Below are positions 55,236-64,000 of a stretch of DNA of 64,000 nucleotides, piece by piece. Position 1 is the first letter of the stretch. Each line of letters begins with the position of its first letter. A model generated the notes under the pieces. It saw nothing but the letters and a program-made list of their open reading frames with translations, searched no databases and was not told the DNA's origin. The translations under genes and the position numbers were made by a program. This stretch comes from Thecaphora thlaspeos (Eukaryota; Basidiomycota; Ustilaginomycetes; Urocystidales; Glomosporiaceae), in NCBI GenBank assembly GCA_900291925.1, contig UWYS01000005.1:806001-870000 (forward strand), in the 5' to 3' direction.

Positions 55236-55990
55236 TTAGACGAGACGGTCACCACCTCCCTCGGCCTCGGCCTCGGCGAGGAACTGCTTGATGAAGGCCT
55301 CCTCGTCACTGTTGAACGTTGAGGAGGGGTTGGAGAAAAGAGTTAGAATGGGACGTCAGAATGTCGTAGTTGAGCGGGGTTCGAGCAGTGGTCCAAGGGA
55401 GAGGCGTTGGTGCAAGCAGCCGCTGGAAAAGGGTCGAGGGCGCGGAATGGTGCGTAATGGCCTTGCTTCCTCCTTCGAGATTAAGACTGCCCGCCTGAGC
55501 CCGTCTGACGGCAGGCGATCAAGACTCGCCTCGAGCTTTGTCGGCTACTGAAGCTCGCAAGGAAACGCTTTTCCAGTCCCTTGCGTCCCGCCCCACATCT
55601 GACGAAGCGATTGGGTGGGAGTCTCGACAGCGACTCTCGCCATTGCCATCCCGGGACACCTACGAGCTGCTAGCGTTGATCGGAGGCTCCGGGGCGGCGG
55701 CCTTCTTGGAGTCGGGCGACGAGGCGGCCGAGGAACTAGGCCGGCTGCTGCTTGCGCCGGACTTGGAGACTGCGATGGCGGTGTAGGTGCCGAGTACGCC
55801 GAGGACGAGGTACTCGTTGAGGATCTTGGTGCCTGTTACCGGCAGGCGATGGGGACGTGGTTGGAGCATGCAGGAGAGGGAAGCAGCGTCAGGAAGGTGC
55901 GTGGGCCATCGTGGGCGTTGCCAGGGTCAAGGAGAGCGAGCAAAGCGTCGGGAGAGAGGAAGAACACATACCGACGATGGTGTAGGACAT
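55236..55990 (-). CDS. ATP19: ATP synthase subunit K (Atp19)
   Basis: Three exons: 55990..55972 (19 nt), 55832..55664 and 55308..55236, with agreeing phases, giving 86 residues. The sequence begins MSYTIVGTKILNEYLVLG, followed by the family span (VLGTYTAIAVSKSG), an Ser/Ala/Lys linker, and the conserved PPINASSSDEEAFIKQF before a short acidic end. Subunit K is a small peripheral subunit of the mitochondrial F1Fo-ATP synthase that stabilises dimers. The exon 2 donor is taken as GTAGGT because reading on would meet TAG, while the junction restores SSSDEE. It is convergent with NDE1. Confidence 0.88.
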
Positions 55991-56616
55991 TGTGACGAGT
56001 GTAGGATGTGTGCGATGGGGGTTGGCTGAGGGTGAAGATGGTGTAGGAGCGGGGTCTGAGGTGGTGTGGGCGACTGGCAGCTGCTTCGTGCTATACGGGC
56101 AGGCGTGGCGGCGCCGCTGGACGCTGCAGCTCGGCCGCCCTCGGAAGCGCGCGCTTCTCGATCACAGAAATATCAGACTCCATCGCCCGCCCAGTGCTCC
56201 CGGCCGATAGACGACTTGCGCGCCCTAAAGACAAAAAGGTAACTTCTCCACCTCGTTACAGCGTAGTAGTTACCTGGCCGCGCCTTTTGCCGTGGGCCAA
56301 GGCGAGGCGTGGCGTGGCGTGGCGTATCTTCTTTACTACGGCCATCACTGCGGCCTCAGCCTCCGTTTCACCACCACCGACGCTCCACACCTTCATCAGT
56401 CACCATCATCACAAGGCCTCAGCCAGGCGGCACAGCGCCGACTCCTCCTCTTCTCGCCATCCCACCACCGCGTCTTACCCCATCTACGAGTCGTCCTCGA
56501 AACGCAGGAGCGTCGTGCTCAACGGCAGCGCCGGCGGCGCAGCAACACAATCCAGTGCAGCTTCAGTCGTCCCGGGCCCCTCGTCTTTGTCCTCCCAGCC
56601 GTTCCCCTCCGACACC
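55991..56616. other. divergent promoter region, ATP19 and YAE1
   Basis: This is 626 bp. A GGCGT pentamer repeat lies at 56306-56325. The YAE1 frame is open upstream of its assigned ATG, with Ser/His-rich sequence, so an earlier start cannot be ruled out. Confidence 0.45.
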
Positions 56617-57825
56617 ATGCGCAGTGGCCCGAGCACCGGCAGCCACGCTCGCACCGGTTCCCTCGCCGTCCGCAAGCCTCTCTCCCTCGAGAACCAATCG
56701 GTCGCCAGCGCAAGCAGTCCCGTCACACCGCGGAGGGCAAAGCGCATGAGCCTCAGCTACTTCGCCTCCCCCTCGACAACTGGCACCACGTCCGAACACG
56801 GCGGCTTGCCGTCTCTCCCCAGCTCAAGGACAGAGACCGGCTTCTTCTCCCCTCGCTCCGCCAGAGCAAGCCGCGCCAGCAGCCTGCGGCGAACATCAAA
56901 TGCATCGACATCTGCACCTCCTCCGACTGCCCAGGCCCAGACGGTCTCGTCAGGCTCAAACACGCCGGGAAACGCCACCACAGACGCAGAGGACGACTGG
57001 CTGATGTCGGACAACGAGGCGTCCGGCAGCTTAGCAACGGCTCATCTGCAGCCCGGAAGTGCAAAGAGCATGGCCGAGAGGGACTCGGCCAAGGTAGAAG
57101 CGCAATTTCACGACGTGAGTGCTGTAGGCCACCATCGAAGTGCCAGAAAAGGCATGACTACATGGCGAGAGGGCTGACGCAGGCAATTCGTTCCTTCTTC
57201 TCACTCGACCCACACACAGTCCGGCTATCGGGAGGGCATCACCGTGGGCAAGCTCAGCACGCTCCAAGGCGGCTTCGACCACGGCTTCAGCGAGGTAGGT
57301 GCTCCGATCGGTCGAGTCGTTGGCCAGCTCCGTGGACAGATCGAGGCCCTCTCGGCCATCATCCAGACGCGGACGAACAGCAGTGGACAGAAGGACGAAG
57401 CGGATGCGGGAGTGGACAACAATGATGAAGCTGCAACGCCTTCGCCTTCGCTGAGCAAGGCAGGCGCAGGACTCGGTCCGGGCAAAGCCAGAGTCTTGGG
57501 CGGAGCTGCTGGACGGGCTCGTGCAGATGCCCCGCGCAACAAGCTCGCCTTTTCCTTCCTCAAGAGTCCGGCTCTTTCAGAAGCTCAGGAGCTTCTGCAT
57601 CAGCTCTCCCGCGACCTCGAGCGGCTCGCCCTCCCGCAGCTGGCCCTTCCGGACTACGCTGCGTTGGAGCACGAGGCCGAGCACGCCGCCGGGGCCACCG
57701 GCAGGGAACCGGAGGCGGTGCGCCGGGAGACGTCGGAAGAGGTCGAAGCTCGAGAAGGCATCCTGCCAGGACTTCAACAAAGGCTTCAACACGTGTACGA
57801 TATGCTGGAGCTCCGGGTCGGTTGA
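56617..57825 (+). CDS. YAE1: Yae1-domain protein (cytosolic Fe-S adaptor)
   Basis: The exons are 56617..57114 and 57220..57825, phase 0, 367 residues. The start is ATG in GACACCATG. The frame extends upstream, with another ATG at 56194. The first exon is Ser/Arg-rich and probably disordered, ending in an acidic patch (DAEDDWLMSDNEASG). Exon 2 begins with the deca-GX3 motif of Yae1, SGYREGITVGKLSTLQGGF, DHGFSEVGAPIGRVVGQLRG. The C-terminus has a second helical part (EAQELLHQLSRDLERLAL and LPGLQQRLQHVYDMLEL). Yae1 with Lto1 recruits the ABC protein Rli1 to the cytosolic iron-sulfur assembly machinery. The disordered N-terminus is an expansion over the short yeast protein. Confidence 0.82.
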
Positions 57826-58197
57826 GACAGGCCCTGAGCAGGCAGCCAACGAAATGAGAAAACATACAACGCGCCGACCAGCGTTAGGCCGCTTGCTTGC
57901 GGGGCTACTTGTTCCTGGGCTGGCGCCACCATCTGCTGCAGCTTGGCCACCATACGCCTGACCGTCAGACTCGAAGCTGACAGCTCGTTTGCCCTCCTGT
58001 CCCTCCGTTCTCCCTGCCGGGATGCACCTGCCGTCGATCGTCTGCTCGTACCGCCCTCTTTCTGGTCACCTCCCTTACGTTTCTGTGAGCAGGCGGGAAA
58101 GAAGGCGGCACGCAGCGAAACGGCCTCTTCCGTCTTCTCCGGCAACGATCTCTCGTTAACCGACTCGACGCGGAGAAAGGAGGACGGTAACACCGTC
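57826..58197. other. intergenic region between YAE1 and the next + strand gene
   Basis: This is 372 bp. The frame of the downstream gene is open through most of it without an ATG, so a missed upstream exon is possible. Confidence 0.4.
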
Positions 58198-60356
58198 ATG
58201 ACCTCCCATCGCAACCTTCTGACCAGCATTGCAGAGAAGGAGAGGAGGTGCTTCGAGCTGAGGGAGGGTGAGTCTGTAGAACAGCAGCAGGCGGTAAGCT
58301 ACCATTGCCGAGCTTTGCTGACCCCCGTGTCGTGAGACCTCACAACCTTTCCCGCACAGAGCTACGGCTTGAGGAGCAAGAACTGAGACGACTACAGGCA
58401 GCATGGCAATCGAGCGTCTCCCGCGAGCTGGCCTATCCCTCTGCCGCCTCGTCCTCCACCTCGCCCACTCATCGCCGGTCGATGAGCAGCAGCACCTTCT
58501 TCGAGCGTAGCGTCCGTTCGTCGCAGCACAATCGCGGCGAGTCGAACGACAGTCTGCCGCAGGTCGCTGCAGAGGCATGGAACAGCATCTCGTCCAAGCT
58601 CCCCGGTACCTTCAAGAACGGCCTGACGAATCTGTTTGAGCAGATAGCCGTCGTTCCGGCCGAGCAGCAGCAGCAGCATCGTCGCGAAGGAATAGATGGA
58701 GACGGCTCGCCGCGAGAGCTGCCACAGAAGGGTGACTGCCTGGCACCGCCTCCTTTGAAAGCGTCCAGCGGCTATCTCACGATTGGCACCGGAAGGAGCC
58801 TCTCGGTGCTCGAGGAAGAGATGTCGGATGCTGGTAGCGCTACGCCTGCGGCGCTGTCGCTACGGTCACCGCAACCTCCCTCGCAACAGCTGATCGAAGA
58901 CGTCCCCACCGATATGGCTGGCCATCAGCCGCGACGCGATTATCGCTCGACCGGCCCCGCGAACGGCACGCCGCCGCTCTCGCAGGGAGGGTTCGACTCG
59001 GGCAGGCGCGAAGCTGGTCCCCCCACCCCACCGAAGACAGGCGCGAGTCCCCACAGCACGCCTTCTCGCGGAAGCCTCTGGCAGTCGAAGCGGAACTCTG
59101 TCCTCGGGTCTCTGTCCAATCTCCAGAAGCAAGTCTTCCAGTCGCCCTCATGCCCGTCCTCGCCCAAACTCGGCAACGAGGAGCGTCGCTTCCGCACCCG
59201 TGGTGACGCCGGTGACGCGCAGTCGCCCACCACGACGCCCTCTTCGAGCGGTGGCGGATGGGGCCTGAGCGACACGTGGGCCAAGAAGCTCAAGGAAGCT
59301 CGTGAAAATGCTAGCGACATGCTCAAGGAAGTCGAGCGGAAGCTTGGCAACGCCATGACGATCGACGAACTCCTCGGTCTACCGCCGTCGTCATCGGGCT
59401 CGTCGACCGGCTCGACCGGAAGGGACAGAGGCACGGTGGACCACATCTCTTCCTCCACCTCTCCCGCGCTGGGTGGGAGAGATCGGGAACTGGACTCGTC
59501 CGACCTGCTCTGGCGCAAGATGCAGGCCTCCGACCTGCAGAGAGAAGACGGGCGGCACGCGTCGTCGAATCGGCCCGAAGACTCGCCGTGGTTCGCGGCT
59601 GCGGGCGGCGACGTGACGCGGACCCGCTCGCCCAACCGCAATTCGACGAGCCACCTCTCGCCCTCGGTCGATCCACGTCGCCTCAGCACGACATCGACGC
59701 AGAGCGCCAGCTCCGCCCTCTCTGACTCACGACGACGCCCGCTCTCGCCCAACTCGCCTCTAGCATTTCAGGACGGCGCATCATCCCCTCCAGCGCTGGG
59801 CGTGATGGGCAGCGGGATCCTCTCCCTGATCAACCAGGCCTGGAGTCCGGAGGAAGAACGACCGCGGGATGGCGCTGTCGACGCAGACGAAGGATACCTT
59901 GACGTCTCGAACGGAGCACGAGGAGGACGACACAGCGGTGGCGGTAGCGATACCCTCTCCCCGTACTCTGCCGCATCTGGAGCCGAGAAGTGGACCTCGA
60001 TGTTGAGCAAAATCAGCGACCGGACAAGCAACGACGCCAAGATGTCGCTCAGCCCGAGTCTGAGCGTCAACGGAAACGGATGGGAGTGGGGATCCGACGC
60101 CGGCGGATGGGGCGATACGACCAGCCCGCGCGGCAACACGCCCGAACCGACGCTGCCGCCGTCATCGGCCAACTCGAACGGTATCGGGCTGTCGCTGATC
60201 GATGTTGATCAGGACGAGTGTGCGCAGCTGCAGACGCCGACGATGCTCCAGGATAATCATCCACCGTCTGAGCGCTACGCCGCGACAGGACAAGAAACGG
60301 GATTGGATCTAAAAGGTTTCGCCGGCACTTTGTCGCACGAAGAGTGCTTGCTGTAG
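58198..60356 (+). CDS. unrecognised protein with N-terminal coiled coil and long disordered region
   Basis: The exons are 58198..58267 and 58360..60356 (phase 1), 688 residues. Splicing joins IAEKERRCFELRE to ELRLEEQELRRLQAAWQ, giving a continuous coiled coil of about 35 residues. This supports the intron. Most of the remainder is Ser/Pro/Thr-rich and disordered. A helical block stands out at about 320-350 (WAKKLKEARENASDMLKEVE, RKLGNAMTIDELLGLP), together with SDLLWRKMQASDLQ and GILSLINQAWSPEEE. Many SP/TP sites suggest phosphorylation. No domain is recognised. The start is the first in-frame ATG, and a 5' exon may be missing. Confidence 0.6.
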
Positions 60357-60506
60357 CAAGCCATAGAGGCAGGCCATCTGAGAACGAGCCGTGATGGAAC
60401 CGGCCTCGCTTTTCGGAAATGGCCACCAGGCACTTTGTGACTAGACAGCTTGCACACGCAGACAAATCCTGACGAAGCGATTGCGATCGATGCCACCATT
60501 GCAGCT

Positions 60507-61573
60507 CTAGACAAAACGAGGGGCGTGCGATGCTCTTGGGAATCGAAAAGTGGTATCTGCATCCATCCGCCCCGTTTGACCCGAGAGTCTCAGAGTTCCT
60601 TGGGAAGGACCATGGGACCTTCGATCTCGTCTCTCTTTGCCCTGCAGAGCCTCGACGAGGGCCAGGGCGAAGGCAAAGGCCGTTCCTGGTCCACGGCTAT
60701 TCACGACGGAGAGAGCGAAGAGAAGTTTCTGTGGCTTGTCAGCGGGCTGGACTGTGAGTGGGGAGTCATTGCTTCGAGACTCACCTCGTGATCAGATTGC
60801 CGGCTGCGATGTGCGAGGAGGGCAGCGGCTGCCATGTCAGTCAAGAGAAGGGCTCCTGTGGGCGTGAGGACGCTCTAACAGGTCAAGGTGGGCCGGACTT
60901 ACCGATGACCACTCTGTCCTCCTTGTAAATGTAGTCTGAATGAAAGTGTCGCAGAGGTCAGACGTGTCAGCAACGAGAAGGGAAGCTTTACCACGACCGC
61001 TGTCAATGCATGTGAGATTCAAGTTGCCGCCTACCCTTGGTGAGCTGGTCCTTGACCGAGGGATGGCTGGTGATGGCGCTGTCTGTTCCGATGCTAGCCC
61101 TCAGAGCGGCCAACGATCCTACATGGTTTCAAAACGGGGATACGTTTCACGTTGCCGTCAGTCGCTATGGTTGTTGAGCAGATGGCAAGTCACCTTGTGG
61201 TCTCGCGAGCGGTGCACGTACCGGCACAAATACAGGCGACAATCCTGCCCTTGCGGTACATGGCGTTGAGGAGCTGCTGTACGTCTGCATTCTTGCTGAT
61301 GGACTCTGCGCCAGGAGCGCCACCGGGGACGATGATAGCGTCGTACTCGAGCGCCTTTCCGCCCTCGAGGTCGGGCAGGCGCAGGTCGGGGACGATCTTG
61401 ACGCCGCGAGTACACTCGACGTACTTGGCGCCGTGAGGATCGGCGGGTGAGGTCTCGGAAGAGCCAACGAGGGCGGACTGGACGGTGACGCCGCCGCGTA
61501 CGAGGACGTCGTAGGTGATGGTGTACTCCATCTCCTCGGTCCCCTGTGCGATGAGGATGAGCGCGGAAGGCAT
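60507..61573 (-). CDS. DJ-1/PfpI family protein, C-terminal frame shifted
   Basis: Five exons: 61573..61222, 61118..61035, 60935..60903, 60803..60785 (19 nt) and 60696..60507, phases consistent. The start is MPSALILIAQGTEEMEYTIT. Landmarks are the conserved Glu in GTEEMEYT, the nucleophile-elbow Cys in RIVACICAGSLAALR, the TSHPSVKDQL segment, and SRGPGTAFAFALALVEALQ. DJ-1 proteins act in protection against oxidative and glyoxal stress. After LQGKER the present frame runs into an unrelated Arg/Ser-rich tail ending at 60507. The family ending (DEIEGPMVLPKEL, then TGA at 60592..60590) sits in another frame, as if one GA unit were missing from AAAGAGAGACGAG. This is either a real C-terminal change or a small sequence error. 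Confidence 0.85.
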
Positions 61574-62242
61574 CGTGGCGGCGGCGAATGGAACTTCGGG
61601 TGGGGAATTGGTGGTGAGCGAGTGCAGGTTTGGGCTAGAGGTGATGAGGTGATGAGGTTGCGATGCTCGAGGTGAGATGAGAGGCGGTGGCACAGAGGCA
61701 GTGGCAGTGGCAGTGGCAGAAGGCTGAGCTGCCTTTGGCCGCGTTATCAGCGGCGCCCCGCCTTTCCCACAAAAGCATGTGGAGGCGGCGAACGGGCCAG
61801 GCGAACGGGCCAGCGAACGGGCCAATGAAGCTTGACATTGACCTTGCAGTGTAGTCGGCCGAGACGGCTGCACGGCGCAGTCGTCCCTGCCAGCCTAAAT
61901 CCGATGCAAAAGCTCATCAGCGTCGCCGCTGCTCACAGCTTGTCCTCGCGCCACCACCTTTGCCCCACCCCCTTCCCGCCACCACCTGTACCTCGACCAC
62001 CTGGTGTGGCACATCGTGCAGCCAATATACCTCGGTCGTCGCCTTCCGTCCGTGTAAAGGCTTTGCTCCGCCGAGCAGCTGCCAAGAGCGAGGTTCCCAC
62101 CGAGCTTTTCGCTGCAGCCACAGCCTCCGCGACCGCTCAGTCCAGGCTCCCACCCAGCCTCGACTCGTACCTCGGTATCCTTTACAGGCTCTGCCCGCTT
62201 CCGTCTGCCGCCTCTCGAACGCGTTGCTGATTTTGCAACAAG
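61574..62242. other. divergent promoter region, DJ-1 gene and TOA2
   Basis: This is 669 bp with a GGCAGT hexamer repeat at 61698-61723. The DJ-1 frame is open upstream but has no ATG. Confidence 0.5.
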
Positions 62243-62850
62243 ATGGCCACTCGAAGCCAGTACTACGAGCTGTACCGCCGGAGCAGGTGAGATCCCGACC
62301 TGAATCACCCTCTTCCTCCTCCGTTAACTCCCCTTTAGCCGCTGTAGCGGCCTCGCCCCTGTGTAGCGGCCTGCTGATTTCATCTTGTAACGCTATTGCC
62401 CTCCGCCTCTCGACGCTCGGCAGCATCGGCATGCAGCTCACCGACGCTCTCGATGAGCTGATTCAGTCCGGCCACGTCAACCCAGTCCTGGCGATGCGCG
62501 TCCTCAACGAGTTTGACAAGGCCATCGCCTCGAACCTCTCGAAGAACGTCAAGGCCAAGAGCCAGCTCAAGGTGAGTACATGAGGTCACTCCACCGACGT
62601 TTGTCGCTTCGCTCTCTTGTCCTGTTTGGATTGCTCTGGAGACTCAAATCGATCCCTCCTTACCCTGCCCCCTTTCCCTTGCCGTGACGCCTACGTACGG
62701 TAGGGCCATCTGCGAGACTACAGGCTGTGCGACGAGGTGTGGACGTTCCGCGTCCAAAATGCTACACTCAAGCTCGACAACTCCGAGATCCTCGATGTCG
62801 AGAAGGTCAAGATTGTGGCGTGCAAAATGGCCGAGGGTCCGGGCAAGTAG
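62243..62850 (+). CDS. TOA2: Transcription initiation factor IIA small (gamma) subunit
   Basis: Three exons: 62243..62286, 62424..62571 and 62704..62850, phases agree, 112 residues, the usual size. It begins MATRSQYYELYRRSSIGMQL, continues TDALDELIQSGHVNPVLAMR and VLNEFDKAIASNLSKNV in the N-terminal helical bundle, then the beta-barrel GHLRDYRLCDEVWTF and ATLKLDNSEILDVEKVKIVA. Together with the large TFIIA subunit it stabilises TBP on the TATA box. A nearly perfect match to the family along its length. Confidence 0.97.
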
Positions 62851-64000
62851 AGGGGCGCTTCGCGTAGTGACGGGCAGCGTCACCGCGGCGCGTCCTTCGG
62901 AGTCCGGCGGCGGCTGGTTGTTGGTGGGAAGGCGAGACAGGCTCGACCTCGCCGCGCTGAAGCACAAGGAACGAGCAGGAGTGGCGACGGCGGCGGCAGC
63001 GAAGTCAACGACATATCTTTTCCCATTTGGTTCGCGGGGTCGATGATGCGACCCATAAGCCGTGTCTGAGGACCGGGGAAATGACTGGCAAAAACGACGA
63101 CGTAAACCGCCTGCCGATGCATGCCTAACGCCCTGATAAGATAGAGGGTTGGGCGGGCAAGGAGGAAGTGATGATGTCTTGGCCCGTTATCGACTGCCGG
63201 ACTGGACCTCACGCCACTCTACCGTGCCAGGCGAAGCATCTGTCCTGCGTGTCCCTTGTCCTTGTCCGGCCACGAGGACCGACATGGTTGCCAACGACGA
63301 CGAGCAGAAGGTATCGTTTGTGAACTTGTGAAGGGCAGGCATCACCTGAATGCTCCAAAGTACGTCCAGGCATAACGCTCCTACGTCCAGAGCTGCAAGG
63401 CGCATTCCATCGCCAGTCTCCCCTTGGCCTCTTTGCTCTCCTCGCCTTTGCTCCTTAATCGCCCAAACTTACTTCCCCTTTGCTCCCCCTCATCCCTCCC
63501 CCCTCTCCTGCCTCCTCTTGCTCAGCCCATCTACCGCCATCGACGCGAGTACTCCAGCAGAGTCAGCCTAACAACGCCCAAAGCCCCCACTTTTCCTCGC
63601 TCGCACAAACATCAGCGCACGGCAACGGCGGATGCCTGCTGCCTACAGCCTGCATGGAGCCTCCACCGCCAGGAATGCCTCTGGCGGCCATTGGAACCCC
63701 TTTGCACGCACCTTGCAAGAGGCGCGATGGCCTCGCCGCTCGATCTGGTCGACGCAGCCTCCATAGTCGGTCTAAGTGGCTAGCTAGCGTGCAAGACGAC
63801 CAGCATGCTCAACGCTTCAACGCACGCCTCCAACACACAGCCCCCCCTCTGGCCACACCCCCTCCTGTCCACCCATCCCCACGTAGACACGATCGACGCT
63901 GTGTTGATCCGTCTCGTTGGTGCCGATGCAGCAAAATGATTCACATTGCCCGCCGTCGACCAGCTTGCCCTGATGGTTGACCTCCCTCACTTCCTCTTCC
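62851..64000. other. right-edge region without a supported gene
   Basis: This 1.15 kb follows TOA2. A short frame MVANDDEQK followed by GTATCG at about 63282 could be a first exon. From 63410 to 63540 the sequence is pyrimidine-rich like a promoter or leader, and an ATG frame starts at 63654. None can be confirmed before the window ends. Confidence 0.35.

Overview
The window is nuclear DNA of a basidiomycete fungus, most likely Ustilaginomycotina (smut fungi and their yeast-like relatives). It is GC-rich. Most genes carry one to six short introns with GTNNGT donors. The gene set (Rer1, Vps36 with two NZF fingers, external NADH dehydrogenase with EF-hands, Rex3, Clu1, a very long HMG-CoA reductase) is ordinary for that group. 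The placement below Basidiomycota is my inference from gene content and architecture, not from a database. I find no rRNA, tRNA, CRISPR array, plasmid feature or intact transposon.

Layout. 1-2161: a methyltransferase of the Efm7 class fused to a long disordered N-terminus that runs off the left edge. 2162-5312: a decayed interval with the remnant of a GT15 mannosyltransferase and a headless medium-chain dehydrogenase/reductase (MDR). 5473-7592: sugar transporter. 7829-9512: WASP and, 22 nt upstream on the same strand, a PIG-Y-like GPI subunit. 10061-13059: Ubc13 and a TRPY cation channel. 13060-14630: gene-poor. 14631-18425: Bcp1 and an unrecognised disordered protein. 18781-23028: a tricalbin locus with three in-frame amber codons and at least two frame breaks. 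23029-24484: gene-poor. 24485-32002: Vps36 and Clu1, divergent. 33572-38098: HMG-CoA reductase. 38615-45636: a PITH-domain protein, the DRG1 GTPase, a small Dap1-like haem-binding protein, pyridoxamine-phosphate oxidase, Mic10 and a 54-residue membrane protein. 46414-50168: a possible small secreted protein, Rex3 and Rer1. 52070-55990: external NADH dehydrogenase and ATP synthase subunit K. 56617-60356: Yae1 and an unrecognised coiled-coil/disordered protein. 60507-62850: DJ-1 family protein and TFIIA gamma. The last 1.1 kb shows no supported gene.

Functional links. Several neighbours act in mitochondria (PNPO, Mic10, NDE-type dehydrogenase, subunit K). HMG-CoA reductase and a Dap1-like protein, both tied to sterol synthesis in other fungi, lie 4 kb apart. 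Rer1, WASP, Vps36 and the tricalbin locus all concern membrane traffic or contact sites. These are housekeeping genes, and I see no evidence of a biosynthetic cluster or a defence system.

The points most worth a second look are the decayed genes (GT15, MDR, tricalbin), the 22-nt PIG-Y/WASP spacing, a Mic10 with an apolipoprotein-like helical tail, two exons under 20 nt, and a TGTATGTA/TACATACA motif clustered in the gene-poor intervals.
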